Positions 26,213-34,262 of a DNA stretch of 41,952 bases are shown here, in pieces. The position numbers and the translations under genes were made by a program. A model generated the notes under the pieces. It was not told the origin of the DNA. It saw only the letters and a list, made by a program, of their open reading frames with translations, and did no database searches. The DNA is from Rhabdochromatium marinum. GTDB taxonomy: Bacteria; Pseudomonadota; Gammaproteobacteria; Chromatiales; Chromatiaceae. Where the stretch lies: NCBI RefSeq assembly GCF_016583795.1, contig NZ_NRRS01000030.1, forward strand, positions 1 through 41,952. Direction: 5' to 3'. The first letter of the stretch is position 1; every line of letters begins with the position of its first letter.

Positions 26213-27696
26213 TGTTAGTGCTCGACCTTGATCGTGCCGGCGGCTACTGGGGAGCAGTGTATGTTTTCACTGCTGTTAAAGGGTTGCAAGTCATCATTGA
26301 TGGCCCGGTTGGCTGTGAGAATCTGCCGGTGACGGCCGTACTGCACTACACCGATGCACTGCCACCACATGAACTGCCGGTGGTGGTGACCGGGTTGGGC
26401 GAAGAAGAGCTGGGCCAGGATGGCACCGAGCTGGCCATGAAGCGTGCCTTTGCCACTCTGGATCCCCAGCAGCCGGCGGTGGTGGTGACGGGTTCCATTG
26501 CCGAGATGATTGGCGGCGGTGTGACTCCTGCGGGCACCAGCATTCAACGCTTTCTGCCGCGCACCATCGACGAAGATCAATGGCAAAGCGCGGATCGTGC
26601 CATTTATTGGCTGTGGACGCAATTTGGCAGCAAAGGCAAGCGCGCTTCCAAAGGCAAAGCGTCCGTCTCCAAATCGGCGCAATCGGCCAAAAAGCCCAGC
26701 GTAAACATCATCGGCCCGGCCTATGGCTGCTTTAACACTGCGTCCGATCTGGCTGAAGTGCGCCGCTTGGTCGAGGGCATTGGGGCCGAAATCAACTTGG
26801 TCTTTCCGCTTGGGAGTCACGTTGACGACATCCCGCGCTTGGCGGATGCCGATGTAAACATCTGCATGTACCGTGAATACGGTCGCATGCTGTGCGAAGC
26901 CCTTGGCAAGCCCTATTTACAGGCTCCGATCGGGTTACACAGCACCCAGAGCTTCCTGAACAAACTTGGCGAATTGCTGGGACTGGATCCTGAGCCTTTC
27001 ATCACTCAGGAAAAGCACACCACTATTAAGCCGATTTGGGATCTGTGGCGCTCAGTGACACAGGATTTCTTTGGCACCGCGAGCTTCGGCATCGTGGCCA
27101 CCGAAACCTACAGCCGTGGCGTGCGCCATTACCTCGAAGACGAGCTGGGCATGCCCTGCAACTTCGCGGTTGCCCGGTGCCCCGGACAGAAAACTGACAA
27201 TGCCGAGGTGCGGCAGGCCATGCATGGCAAAACGCCCTTGGTGGTCTTTGGTGGCTACAACGAGCGTATGTATCTGGCCGAGGCCGGCGGACGTGCGGCC
27301 TTCATTCCAGCCTCGCTGCCCGGCACTTTGGTGCGTCGCCATACCGGCACCCCCTTTATGGGCTTCTCGGGCGCGACCTATCTGGTGCAGGAAGTTTGCA
27401 ATGCGCTCTTTGATGCGCTGTTTAACATCCTGCCGCTGGGCACGGATCTCGACCGGGTGGAAGCGACCCTGGCCCGCGCGGGTGCGGCCCGGCATCGCGA
27501 ATTGCCCTGGGATATGGCCGCCAAAGCGGCGCTGGATCAGCGGCTCGAATCCGCGCCCATGCTGGTGCGTATTTCCGCCGCCAAACGCCTGCGCGATGCT
27601 GCCGAGCGTGCCGCGCTCAAGGCTGGAGATGAGCGGGTCACCGCTGAGCATGTGGCCCAGGCGGATGTGACGCTGAATCAGGAGGCTGTGGCATGA
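26212..27696 (+). CDS. bchZ: Chlorophyllide a reductase subunit Z
   Basis: 494 residues. The partner of BchY begins at once with a nitrogenase-like domain: [10 protein letters not shown], then [20 protein letters not shown], whose Cys is a cluster ligand candidate. [17 protein letters not shown] and [20 protein letters not shown] are also family landmarks. A Lys/Ser-rich linker of about 25 residues lies between the first and second domains, roughly residues 140-165. The C-terminal 70 residues are a helical, basic tail. The end overlaps a 66-codon ORF by ATGA, preceded by AGGAGG inside bchZ. Confidence 0.95.
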   Translation: MLVLDLDRAGGYWGAVYVFTAVKGLQVIIDGPVGCENLPVTAVLHYTDALPPHELPVVVTGLGEEELGQDGTELAMKRAFATLDPQQPAVVVTGSIAEMIGGGVTPAGTSIQRFLPRTIDEDQWQSADRAIYWLWTQFGSKGKRASKGKASVSKSAQSAKKPSVNIIGPAYGCFNTASDLAEVRRLVEGIGAEINLVFPLGSHVDDIPRLADADVNICMYREYGRMLCEALGKPYLQAPIGLHSTQSFLNKLGELLGLDPEPFITQEKHTTIKPIWDLWRSVTQDFFGTASFGIVATETYSRGVRHYLEDELGMPCNFAVARCPGQKTDNAEVRQAMHGKTPLVVFGGYNERMYLAEAGGRAAFIPASLPGTLVRRHTGTPFMGFSGATYLVQEVCNALFDALFNILPLGTDLDRVEATLARAGAARHRELPWDMAAKAALDQRLESAPMLVRISAAKRLRDAAERAALKAGDERVTAEHVAQADVTLNQEAVA

Positions 27697-27893
27697 ACAA
27701 GGTCTACAGCGATTTAAGAGTTTCGTGGTCGGTAATTGAGGCCAAGACAGCCCAGAGTGCCGACGCGTTTCAAGCTTCAGAGGTGCGGTTCGAGTCTTCG
27801 TGCACCCAGGAAGCGCATGGCCGCCCGGGTCGAACGGGCGCTTGGTCTGTTGGGGCTGTGTTTGGCCTCGACAAACAAGGTGGTGCGTTCTAG
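27693..27893 (+). CDS. Small ORF between bchZ and pufB, position of pufQ
   Basis: 66 codons, ATG at 27693 overlapping the bchZ stop as ATGA. AGGAGG lies seven bases upstream (27680-27685), one of the strongest ribosome sites in the window, so translation is likely. The product ([18 protein letters not shown] at its start) has no hydrophobic helix and shows no resemblance to PufQ of Rhodobacter as I know it, although it sits exactly where pufQ lies there. Two inverted repeats are encoded in its second half. It could be a leader peptide or coupling ORF for the puf genes, a small regulator, or a decayed gene. Function unknown. Confidence 0.45.
   Translation: MNKVYSDLRVSWSVIEAKTAQSADAFQASEVRFESSCTQEAHGRPGRTGAWSVGAVFGLDKQGGAF
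27822..27840. repeat. Hairpin in the puf leader (first)
   Basis: CGCCCG-N7-CGGGCG, perfect 6-bp GC arms, inside the 66-codon ORF and about 115 bases before pufB1. Possible RNA processing or pausing element. Confidence 0.45.
27859..27877. promoter_or_regulatory. Inverted repeat in the puf leader (second)
   Basis: TGTTTG-N7-CAAACA, perfect 6-bp arms. The outer TGT...ACA has 13 bases between instead of the 12 typical of PpsR/CrtJ sites, so it is either a non-canonical operator near a puf promoter or an RNA hairpin. Confidence 0.4.
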
Positions 27894-27953
27894 GCGCGCC
27901 AGAGAAAACTAGCCGCAAGGCTTTAACTCACTCTCTATCAAGAGGATTTCAAC

Positions 27954-28094
27954 ATGGCTGACAAATCAATGACTGGTCTTACGGATGCAGAGGCAAAAGA
28001 ATTTCATGGCATCTTCATGTCCAGCATGACCGCTTGGTTTGGGCTGGTAGTTTTCGCTCATCTGCTGGCCTGGATGTATCGCCCCTGGCTGTAA
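27954..28094 (+). CDS. pufB1: Light-harvesting LH1 beta polypeptide 1
   Basis: 46 residues, too short for usual ORF cut-offs. It begins [20 protein letters not shown] and ends MYRPWL. The single membrane helix contains FAHLLAW, whose His binds bacteriochlorophyll; the terminal RPWL Trp lies where purple sulfur LH1 beta chains contribute a carbonyl to the Ca2+ site. AGAGGA precedes the start. It assembles with alpha chains into the ring around the reaction centre. First of three almost identical copies; this one has Asp3 and Ala12. Confidence 0.97.
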   Translation: MADKSMTGLTDAEAKEFHGIFMSSMTAWFGLVVFAHLLAWMYRPWL

Positions 28095-28188
28095 TCCGAC
28101 GCCCCGGCTTCGAGTCGATCAAGCTTTTTAATCCTTTTCGAATGATGCCATCCATTTGGCACCTTCAACTAAATTTGGAGATATAACG

Positions 28189-28392
28189 ATGAACGAAAGC
28201 ATGCAAAACCTGCACAAAGTCTGGCAGCTCATCAACCCGGCCCAGGCTTTGGTTGCAATCGGCGTTTTCCAGGTTGTTCTGGGTCTTGGTATCCACATGA
28301 TTCTGCTCAGCACCGACCTGAACTGGCTCGATGACGGCATGCCTGTTACCTATCAGGCTCAGGCTGCTTCCGTGGTGCCGCAAAATCAATAA
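28189..28392 (+). CDS. pufA1: Light-harvesting LH1 alpha polypeptide 1
   Basis: 67 residues from the ATG at 28189 with GGAG at 28177; an upstream in-frame ATG at 28156 has no ribosome site. The N-terminus MNESMQNLHKVWQLINPAQA precedes one membrane helix with the bacteriochlorophyll-binding His in GLGIHMILLS. After it, LNWLDDGMP keeps the Trp and second Asp that in Thermochromatium tepidum alpha ligate Ca2+. The tail of about 18 residues is Gln/Ala-rich and may be trimmed after synthesis. It lacks the DPRR of the other two alpha copies (NPAQ instead). Confidence 0.96.
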   Translation: MNESMQNLHKVWQLINPAQALVAIGVFQVVLGLGIHMILLSTDLNWLDDGMPVTYQAQAASVVPQNQ

Positions 28393-28404
28393 GAAGGCCT
28401 TATT

Positions 28405-28462
28405 CGGATGGTGCTGACCGTCGCGTACTCGCCCCCCGGGTTTGCGCGTCGGCCAGCATCCG
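28405..28462 (+). repeat. Intercistronic stem-loop between pufA1 and pufL
   Basis: The arms starting CGGATG at 28405 and ending CATCCG at 28462 pair over about 12 bases with small bulges (CGGAT, GCTG, CCG matched). Stem-loops at this place in other purple bacteria slow 3' decay of the pufBA message and set the LH1 to reaction-centre ratio; that role is inferred here. Confidence 0.65.
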
Positions 28463-28516
28463 AGTTGCTATGTGGAGGCAGCAGGTCATGGTGTCTCCCC
28501 AGCAGAGGAATTTACG

Positions 28517-29338
28517 ATGGCCATGCTGAGTTTTGAAAAAAAATACCGCGTACGCGGTGGGACACTGGTCGGGGGAGACCTGTTCGACTTCTGGGTGGGG
28601 CCGTTTTATGTCGGCTTCTTCGGAGTTTCAACAGTCTTCTTCGCGACCCTTGGTACCCTGCTTATCATTTATGGTGCGGCGCTTGGGCCGACTTGGAACA
28701 TCTGGCAAATCAGTATCGCTCCGCCCGATCTTGACGTTGGGCTTGGGGTGGCGCCGCTGAAGGAAGGTGGACTCTGGCAGTTCATTACCATCTGTGCCAT
28801 TGGGGCCTTTGTGTCCTGGGCATTGCGACAGGTGGAAATTTGCCGGAAGCTGGGCATTGGGTTGCATGTACCCTTCGCCTTTTCGTTTGCAATCCTGGCC
28901 TATATCACCTTGACGGTGATTCGCCCGGTGCTGCTTGGTGCCTGGGGACACGGCTTCCCTTACGGTATCTTCAGTCACCTGGATTGGGTATCGAACGTTG
29001 GTTACCAAACCCTGCACTTCCATTACAACCCGGCTCACATGCTGGCAATCAGCTTCTTCTTCACCAACTGTCTGGCGCTGGCGATGCATGGATCTCTGAT
29101 CCTGTCGGTCGTGAATCCGCGCGATGGCGAGCCGGTGAAGACAGGCGAGCATGAGAACACTGTCTTCCGGGATATCGTGGGTTATTCCATCGGTGCACTG
29201 GGCATCCATCGTCTGGGTCTGTTCCTGGCGATCAATGCCGCTTTCTGGAGCGCGGTCTGCATCGTGCTGACCGGTCCCTTCTGGACACGCGGATGGCCAG
29301 AATGGTGGATGTGGTGGCCCAACCTTCCAATCTGGTAA
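28517..29338 (+). CDS. pufL: Photosynthetic reaction centre L subunit
   Basis: 273 residues from the ATG at 28517 ([15 protein letters not shown]), with AGAGGA seven bases upstream; the frame is open to 28442 without support. Five membrane helices are visible. The bacteriochlorophyll, quinone and iron His ligands are in [13 protein letters not shown] and in [11 protein letters not shown] and the GIHRLG segment of the last helix. Its product forms the special pair and the active electron branch with PufM. The C-terminal Trp-rich [14 protein letters not shown] is characteristic of purple sulfur L subunits. Preceded by the pufA1/pufL stem-loop. Confidence 0.98.
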   Translation: MAMLSFEKKYRVRGGTLVGGDLFDFWVGPFYVGFFGVSTVFFATLGTLLIIYGAALGPTWNIWQISIAPPDLDVGLGVAPLKEGGLWQFITICAIGAFVSWALRQVEICRKLGIGLHVPFAFSFAILAYITLTVIRPVLLGAWGHGFPYGIFSHLDWVSNVGYQTLHFHYNPAHMLAISFFFTNCLALAMHGSLILSVVNPRDGEPVKTGEHENTVFRDIVGYSIGALGIHRLGLFLAINAAFWSAVCIVLTGPFWTRGWPEWWMWWPNLPIW

Positions 29339-29353
29339 CCTGAGGACACCAAA

Positions 29354-30328
29354 ATGCCTGAATATCAAAATATTTTTACGAGGGTGCAGGTTCGCGAACC
29401 GGGCTACCCTGGTGTCGAACTCCCAAGAGGCAGTTTGCCTCGCCTTGGCAAACCAATCTTCAATTACTGGATTGGTAAGATCGGCGATGCGCAGATTGGA
29501 CCGTTGTATCTTGGAGGTTGGGGCATCGCTTCGCTGATCGCTGGCTTTATTGCCATTGAGATCATGGGACTCAACATGTTGGCCTCGGTCGATTGGAGTC
29601 CGATCGCGTTCGTGAAGAACTTCTTCTGGCTGGCATTGGAGCCTCCACCGCCGTCCTATGGGTTGAGCTTCCCGCCGCTGGCTGATGGTGGTTGGTGGTT
29701 GATCGCCGGGTTCTTTTTGACGCTGTCAATCCTGCTGTGGTGGGTGCGAGTCTATAAGCGCGCGGTTGATCTTGGCATGGGTACCCATCTCGCTTGGGCC
29801 TTTGCCGCCGCGATCTTCTTCTACCTGACACTTGGCTTTATCCGCCCAGTGCTCATGGGTAGCTGGGGTGAGGCGCCGCCGTTTGGCATTTTCCCGCACC
29901 TTGACTGGACAGCGGCGATTTCGATTCGCTACGGAAACTTCTACTATAATCCGTTCCATGCGTTGTCGATTGCCTTCCTGTACGGTTCAGCAGTGCTCTT
30001 TGCAATGCACGGTGGTACCATTCTGGCGGTATCCCGCTACGGTGGCGATCGTGAGATTGATCAGATCACGGATCGCGGCACCGCAGCCGAACGTGCGCAG
30101 TTGCTGTGGCGCTGGTGCATGGGCTTCAATGCCAGCATGGAATCCATCCATCGCTGGGCCTGGTGGTTCGCTGTCTTCACCGTTATAACCGCTGGTCTGG
30201 GTATCCTTTTGACTGGCACTGTGGTGGAAAACTGGTATCTGTGGGCTGTGAAGCACGGTGTGGCACCTAGCTACCCGTCTGAGCTGACCATTGAGAATCC
30301 CTATCTGACACAGGGGGGTGCGCAATGA
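29354..30328 (+). CDS. pufM: Photosynthetic reaction centre M subunit
   Basis: 324 residues. The N-terminus [20 protein letters not shown] and five membrane helices are typical. The ligands of the special pair and iron lie in [22 protein letters not shown] and [11 protein letters not shown], and the QA pocket Trp is in the [19 protein letters not shown] neighbourhood. GAGGA precedes the ATG by a normal distance and the gene is 15 bases behind pufL. The stop overlaps the pufC ATG as ATGA. Confidence 0.98.
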   Translation: MPEYQNIFTRVQVREPGYPGVELPRGSLPRLGKPIFNYWIGKIGDAQIGPLYLGGWGIASLIAGFIAIEIMGLNMLASVDWSPIAFVKNFFWLALEPPPPSYGLSFPPLADGGWWLIAGFFLTLSILLWWVRVYKRAVDLGMGTHLAWAFAAAIFFYLTLGFIRPVLMGSWGEAPPFGIFPHLDWTAAISIRYGNFYYNPFHALSIAFLYGSAVLFAMHGGTILAVSRYGGDREIDQITDRGTAAERAQLLWRWCMGFNASMESIHRWAWWFAVFTVITAGLGILLTGTVVENWYLWAVKHGVAPSYPSELTIENPYLTQGGAQ

Positions 30329-31731
30329 AACTGCGTAAACATCAAGCGCTCGCACTCCTTGGTTTAGGAGCGACCGCGTTCATTGTTGGCTGCGAGGCTC
30401 CACCGCCGGAAATTGTGCAGAACGGTTACCGTGGTTTGTCCATGCAGCAGAACTACAACCCGGACTTGCTGAAGGAGCTGGTTGAGGCCAATGAGGTGCC
30501 CACTGCGATTCCTGCAGCAACCCCAGGTGGTGGACTGGCTAAGGACGTTTATAAAAACGTTCAGGTGCTTGGCGACCTGACGGTCAATGAGTTCAACCGT
30601 ACCATGGTGGCTCTGACGACTTGGGTGGCACCGAAGGAAGGTTGTACTTACTGCCACGAAGGTGTGCAGTGGGAATCCGATGGGGTCTACACCAAGATCG
30701 CTTCGCGGCGCATGCTGCAAATGACCCGGGATACCAACAGCAACTGGACAAGCCATGTGGCTGATACCGGTGTGACCTGCTACACCTGCCATCGCGGCAA
30801 TCCGGTACCGGAGTATGTCTGGACATCGGATCCGGGTCCGGATCATCCGTCCGAGGTGTCCCCTACCGGGCAAAACGCGATCGGACATGCGGTTGGTTAT
30901 ACCTCATTGCCCTATGATCCCTTTACGCCCTTCCTGCTTGGCGATACGGAAATTCGCATCATCGGCACAACCGCGTTACCACAGGGTAACCGTAAGTCGA
31001 TTAAGCAGGCGGAATGGACCTACAGCCTGATGGGGCACATCATGGATGGCCTTGGGGTGAATTGCACCTTCTGCCACAACTCGCGGTCCTTCTATGCTTG
31101 GGATCAGAGTACCCCGAAACGGACGACGGCTTGGTATGCCATTCGCAATGTGCGCGACATCAATAATCAGTATGTCGAGCCTTTGGGTGAGGTGCTGCCG
31201 GCCTCGCGTAAAGGGCCCTTGGGTGATCCCTACAAGGTGAACTGCAAGACCTGTCACCAGGGTGCTTATAAGCCGCTGTTCGGGGCCAAGATGGCCAAGG
31301 ATTATCCGGCTCTCTATGAGGCGGTAGCTGCTGAGGAAGCTCCGGCGGAAGAAGCTCCAGCTCCTGAGGCTGCGGCTCCTGAAGCTCCGGCGGATGAGGC
31401 TCCGGCTGTAGAAGAAGAGACTGCGGCTCCTGAAGCTCCTCCGGCGGATGAGGCTCCAGCTGCTGAAGAAGCAGCGGCTCCAGTGGCCGAAGCCCCGGCG
31501 GATGAAGCTCCGGTTGCCGAAGCTGAAGCTGCTGTAAGCGAAGAGGCTGCACCAACAGAGGTGGCCGACGCAAGCGATGCGGTTGCTTCAGATGCAGCAG
31601 CCACTGAAGGTGAGGCCGAAGCAGCCGCCCCGGCTGAACCTGTAGCTCCTCCGGTGCAGTACGTTCCGGCGCCAATGCGTTATCAACCCGCTCCGATGCC
31701 GGCGGCTCCCCCGGCACCTGCGGAACGCTAA
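30325..31731 (+). CDS. pufC: Reaction-centre tetraheme cytochrome c with long acidic tail
   Basis: 468 residues. Residues 1-23 form a lipoprotein signal ending FIVGC, so Cys23 should be acylated and anchor the protein at the periplasmic face. Four heme sites are seen: CTYCH 107-111, CYTCH 152-156, CTFCH 247-251 and CKTCH 307-311. They pass electrons from soluble donors to the oxidised special pair. The family fold ends near residue 333. The remaining 135 residues are almost entirely Ala, Pro and Glu with repeats like EAPADEAPA, then a [15 protein letters not shown] end. This tail is much longer than in the family core and probably disordered. Overlaps pufM by ATGA. Confidence 0.97.
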   Translation: MKLRKHQALALLGLGATAFIVGCEAPPPEIVQNGYRGLSMQQNYNPDLLKELVEANEVPTAIPAATPGGGLAKDVYKNVQVLGDLTVNEFNRTMVALTTWVAPKEGCTYCHEGVQWESDGVYTKIASRRMLQMTRDTNSNWTSHVADTGVTCYTCHRGNPVPEYVWTSDPGPDHPSEVSPTGQNAIGHAVGYTSLPYDPFTPFLLGDTEIRIIGTTALPQGNRKSIKQAEWTYSLMGHIMDGLGVNCTFCHNSRSFYAWDQSTPKRTTAWYAIRNVRDINNQYVEPLGEVLPASRKGPLGDPYKVNCKTCHQGAYKPLFGAKMAKDYPALYEAVAAEEAPAEEAPAPEAAAPEAPADEAPAVEEETAAPEAPPADEAPAAEEAAAPVAEAPADEAPVAEAEAAVSEEAAPTEVADASDAVASDAAATEGEAEAAAPAEPVAPPVQYVPAPMRYQPAPMPAAPPAPAER

Positions 31732-31821
31732 GGGACAAGTTGATTGAGGCGAGGGAGCGCCGAAATTCATTGATGATTGACAGGGCCCTTGGGCCAATAC
31801 TGAAACAACGAGGTAATCACC

Positions 31822-31962
31822 ATGGCTGATAAGAGCATGACTGGCTTGACCGACAGCGAAGCCAAAGAATTCCACGGTATCTTCATGTCCAGCATGACCG
31901 CTTGGTTTGGGCTGGTTGTTTTCGCGCATCTGTTGGCTTGGATGTATCGCCCCTGGCTCTAA
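31822..31962 (+). CDS. pufB2: Light-harvesting LH1 beta polypeptide 2
   Basis: 46 residues, same sequence as copy 1 except Ser for Ala at position 12. The helix with FAHLLAW and the RPWL end are unchanged. It is preceded by GAGG and lies 90 bases after pufC. Synonymous differences from copies 1 and 3 are frequent in the first third, but a 26-base core at 31891-31916 is identical in all three. Confidence 0.97.
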   Translation: MADKSMTGLTDSEAKEFHGIFMSSMTAWFGLVVFAHLLAWMYRPWL

Positions 31963-32064
31963 TGCCCGGATGCCCGGATATTCTTCGACGCTAATGCGCA
32001 ATTTCGCGGCTGTGAAATCCGCTTTACGCCGGGTAAGCCGCACTTATAATGTGGAGACAAGATC

Positions 32065-32298
32065 ATGAGCGATAACAAAATGGTTGGCATGTACAAAATC
32101 TGGACCTTCTTCGATCCCCGCCGCACGCTGGTGGCAATCGCTGGATTCCAGATGGTATTGGCCCTGCTGATCCACTTCATCCTGCTGGGTTCGGATCTGA
32201 ACTGGCTCGACGACGGTATCCCGACCTCTTACATGGGTGCTGATGCAGCCGCTGCGGGGCAGATGTCGCCGATGCCTGAGGCTCGCACCACCAACTGA
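32065..32298 (+). CDS. pufA2: Light-harvesting LH1 alpha polypeptide 2
   Basis: 77 residues, ATG at 32065 with GGAGA just upstream. The N-terminus [20 protein letters not shown] has the typical FDPRR, and the helix contains LLIHFILLG with the pigment-binding His. LNWLDDGIP keeps the Trp and Asp of the Ca2+ site seen in Thermochromatium. A 25-residue Ala/Met/Pro tail follows and may be processed. A distinct alpha from copies 1 and 3, so LH1 rings may be heterogeneous. Confidence 0.96.
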   Translation: MSDNKMVGMYKIWTFFDPRRTLVAIAGFQMVLALLIHFILLGSDLNWLDDGIPTSYMGADAAAAGQMSPMPEARTTN

Positions 32299-32324
32299 TA
32301 GCGCTTTTTGCTCTTCAGGTGAGA

Positions 32325-32360
32325 TGCGGCAGCGGACCGAGTTCCGGTCTGGCTGCCGCA
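32325..32360 (+). repeat. Stem-loop between pufA2 and pufB3
   Basis: Outer stem TGCGGCAG (32325-32332) with CTGCCGCA (32353-32360), inner stem GACCG/CGGTC, loop AGTTC. There is no uridine tract, so it is more likely an RNA stability or processing element than a terminator. It may lower or separate expression of the last beta/alpha pair. Confidence 0.6.
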
Positions 32361-32497
32361 GTTACAGGTCGCTGATCACCGTGGTTACACAAGTGATTGG
32401 CACGCAGCCTGGTCATACTCGGAACCTGACAGCACTTGGCAACACCGCGCTATAACGGCCGTTAGGCCATCGAGAGAGACACTGGGAGGCGATAGCA

Positions 32498-32638
32498 ATG
32501 GCTGAAAAAAGCATGACAGGCCTGACCGACAGCGAGGCCAAAGAATTTCACGGTATTTTCATGTCTAGCATGACCGCTTGGTTTGGGCTGGTAGTATTTG
32601 CACACCTGTTGGCTTGGATGTACCGTCCCTGGCTGTAA
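32498..32638 (+). CDS. pufB3: Light-harvesting LH1 beta polypeptide 3
   Basis: 46 residues; differs from copy 2 only by Glu for Asp at position 3. Strong GGGAGG ribosome site eight bases before the ATG. The pigment-binding His and the terminal RPWL are unchanged. It starts the third LH1 pair, behind a stem-loop and about 200 bases of non-coding sequence. Confidence 0.97.
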   Translation: MAEKSMTGLTDSEAKEFHGIFMSSMTAWFGLVVFAHLLAWMYRPWL

Positions 32639-32701
32639 TCATACGGTTGGGGTGGCGTCAGTTCCTGAGGCGGTGCAGATAATCTCTGATCGGAGTTGGA
32701 T

Positions 32702-32845
32702 ATGTATCATATTTGGCAGATTCTTGACCCGCGTCGAGCGATTCTTACCCTCTTTGCCTTTCAGGTCATGCTCGGGCTGTTGATTCATTTCATTCTGCTT
32801 GGCACTGATCTCAACTGGCTGAACGATGGCATCCCACCCTTATGA
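32702..32845 (+). CDS. pufA3: Light-harvesting LH1 alpha polypeptide 3 (short)
   Basis: 47 residues, too short for usual ORF cut-offs. It starts [12 protein letters not shown] directly at the conserved helix-entry motif and ends GIPPL right after LNWLNDGI, so both the N-terminal extension and the C-terminal tail of the other two alpha copies are absent. The pigment His (LLIHFILLG) and the Trp and Asp at the Ca2+-site positions remain, with Asn in place of the first Asp. GGAG precedes the ATG. It is the last gene before the intrinsic terminator. Confidence 0.95.
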   Translation: MYHIWQILDPRRAILTLFAFQVMLGLLIHFILLGTDLNWLNDGIPPL

Positions 32846-32896
32846 AGCCTGCTTGGGAAGCCTAATCTTCTGATAATGCTTCCATAAGTAAGATAA

Positions 32897-32923
32897 AGCA
32901 GCGGATCCCGCTGCTTTTTTTTT
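32897..32923 (+). terminator. Intrinsic terminator of the puf operon
   Basis: Perfect 8-bp stem AGCAGCGG-ATC-CCGCTGCT followed by nine T, 52 bases after the pufA3 stop. It is a textbook rho-independent terminator on the plus strand and probably ends the whole crt-bch-puf transcript. Confidence 0.92.
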
Positions 32924-32964
32924 GCATCCCAAACATGCTGACGAAGGTTCGCGTTGTGCAAGCC

Positions 32965-33246
32965 TCAATGAACGCTCGGGGTTTTCTTGCCAATTGATGC
33001 AATCGAAATGCTTTGGGCTGTGGGTTGTTGATCGGGGTAGTAGGGCCGTTCGCCACCGCGACCGTCGAGATCGGCGAGTTCTTTCTCCCGTGCCGAAATA
33101 AGCCCAAAGCACTGGCGCACATCCTCAATGGTGGCCTCAGAGAGTGGGTGCTTCATGCCTGGCGGAGGGGTTACGTCCTTAATGATCGCTGCAAGCGTTT
33201 TGCGCATGGCGATGAGAATTTGCTGTTCTTTACTGAGGTCCTGCAT
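32965..33246 (-). CDS. Conserved-looking hypothetical protein, 93 residues
   Basis: 93 residues from the ATG at 33246 (MQDLSKEQQILIAMRKTLAA), preceded by AGGAG at 11 bases. The frame extends to 33354 without a better start. The sequence is regular and protein-like: an amphipathic helix with AMRKTLAAIIKDV, then TPPPGMKHPLSEATIED, then CFGLISAREKELADL. There is no membrane segment or metal motif and I cannot name a function. It converges on the puf terminator and lies next to the acetolactate decarboxylase on the same strand, 190 bases downstream of it. Confidence 0.7.
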   Translation of the reverse strand: MQDLSKEQQILIAMRKTLAAIIKDVTPPPGMKHPLSEATIEDVRQCFGLISAREKELADLDGRGGERPYYPDQQPTAQSISIASIGKKTPSVH

Positions 33247-33433
33247 CTCGACAGTCTCCTGGAAGCGTTGAAGGGCAATTACTGTGCGTTGAATCAATGT
33301 GGGGACGAGATGAAGTTGACCCAATCCGGATTGCGCTCCAGAGACTGATAACACGCACTGGGTAGCGCCCCAGTCTATAGGATTTCAGCGAAAGGGTTTT
33401 GTCTCCGTACTTGATCAGGTAAGCGCAGCGCCG

Positions 33434-34243
33434 TCATTTTTGTGCCTTCTGGCTATCGGGCGCCTGCTCAACCTGATGCAGGGCGCGGCTGCGGTCTGTA
33501 TCCAGATCGGCGGCGAGAAAGGCCGGATCCTCGGGCATTTCCACCGTCCAACGGTCGGTCAGATCGAGCGCTACCTCGCCCTCGGTCAGTTGGAAGTTCA
33601 GCAGATGGCCGGCGGATTGGCGGTCATCGGAAAGAAAATGCAAGTGAAAGCCCGGGACATTCAGCCCTGTGACATAGTCTGGGCACCAGAAACCGATCAG
33701 GGTGCCGGAGATGGTGTCGCGTTCAAAAAAAGTCTGCTGTTTGGCTACCTCTTTCAAAGGTGGATAAGGCGGCTGTTGTGCCGGGACACTGCGATAGCGC
33801 ACATGGGCAAACTGCCCCTTGAGTTGGATGGCATAGGTCAGATTGCGACTGGGCAACTGCGCTTGCAGCCAGTCTTTGAAAGCTGCATAGTCCTGATTGG
33901 GCGGCACGGGTAGGCTTTGGTCGGCCTCGAACCAGGTCAGGCTGATAAAGGGGGTGGCTGTTTCCCCCGGCATGATGCGCACCCGGCCATCGGCGCCGGC
34001 CTGATAGACGATCCCATCAAGGAGGATCAATTCGCCATCCAGCCCGACGAAGGTGCCCAGGCCAAAATTGCCCTGGGTCAGCACCGCATCAAGGGTTGCC
34101 AGCGGCTGATAGACTCCAGCCAGCAGGGCGTCGATGGTGGAGAGCTGAAACAGGGTGTCGCGCTCGGGCGCCTGTTCTGCCCGGGCGGTTGGAAGGTTCA
34201 GGCTCAGGCACAGCAGTGCGGTGGGTAGCAGCGAATGTCGCAT
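33434..34243 (-). CDS. budA: Exported alpha-acetolactate decarboxylase
   Basis: 269 residues from the ATG at 34243. Residues 1-22 (MRHSLLPTALLCLSLNLPTARA) form a signal peptide, absent in the classic cytoplasmic enzymes. The body shows FQLSTIDALLAGVYQP, then NFGLGTFVGLDGELILLDG, and near the end PGFHLHFLSDDRQSAGHLL, whose HxH plus later His are the zinc ligands of this family. The enzyme converts acetolactate to acetoin. The starts of this gene and of the efflux adaptor are only 19 bases apart on opposite strands, so their promoters must overlap. The symbol is by family; the physiological substrate in the periplasm is uncertain. Confidence 0.88.
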   Translation of the reverse strand: MRHSLLPTALLCLSLNLPTARAEQAPERDTLFQLSTIDALLAGVYQPLATLDAVLTQGNFGLGTFVGLDGELILLDGIVYQAGADGRVRIMPGETATPFISLTWFEADQSLPVPPNQDYAAFKDWLQAQLPSRNLTYAIQLKGQFAHVRYRSVPAQQPPYPPLKEVAKQQTFFERDTISGTLIGFWCPDYVTGLNVPGFHLHFLSDDRQSAGHLLNFQLTEGEVALDLTDRWTVEMPEDPAFLAADLDTDRSRALHQVEQAPDSQKAQK

Positions 34244-34262
34244 GGCGAGGCTCGATTGCGGA

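Noticed and set aside
27785-27800. GGTTCGAGTC, similar to a tRNA T-arm
   Set aside because: No acceptor stem, D-arm or anticodon arm can be built around it.
31314-31604. Minus-strand 96-codon Ala/Ser-rich frame inside the pufC tail
   Set aside because: Arises from the repetitive GCT/GAA codons of the pufC tail; not an independent gene.
31314-31731. Frameshift or misassembly as the cause of the long pufC tail
   Set aside because: The frame stays consistent, codon use is regular, and the tail ends in a normal stop before pufB2.
32023-32050. TTTACG-N16-TATAAT as a promoter for pufA2
   Set aside because: The start would fall on the ribosome binding site, leaving almost no leader, and the -35 box is poor.
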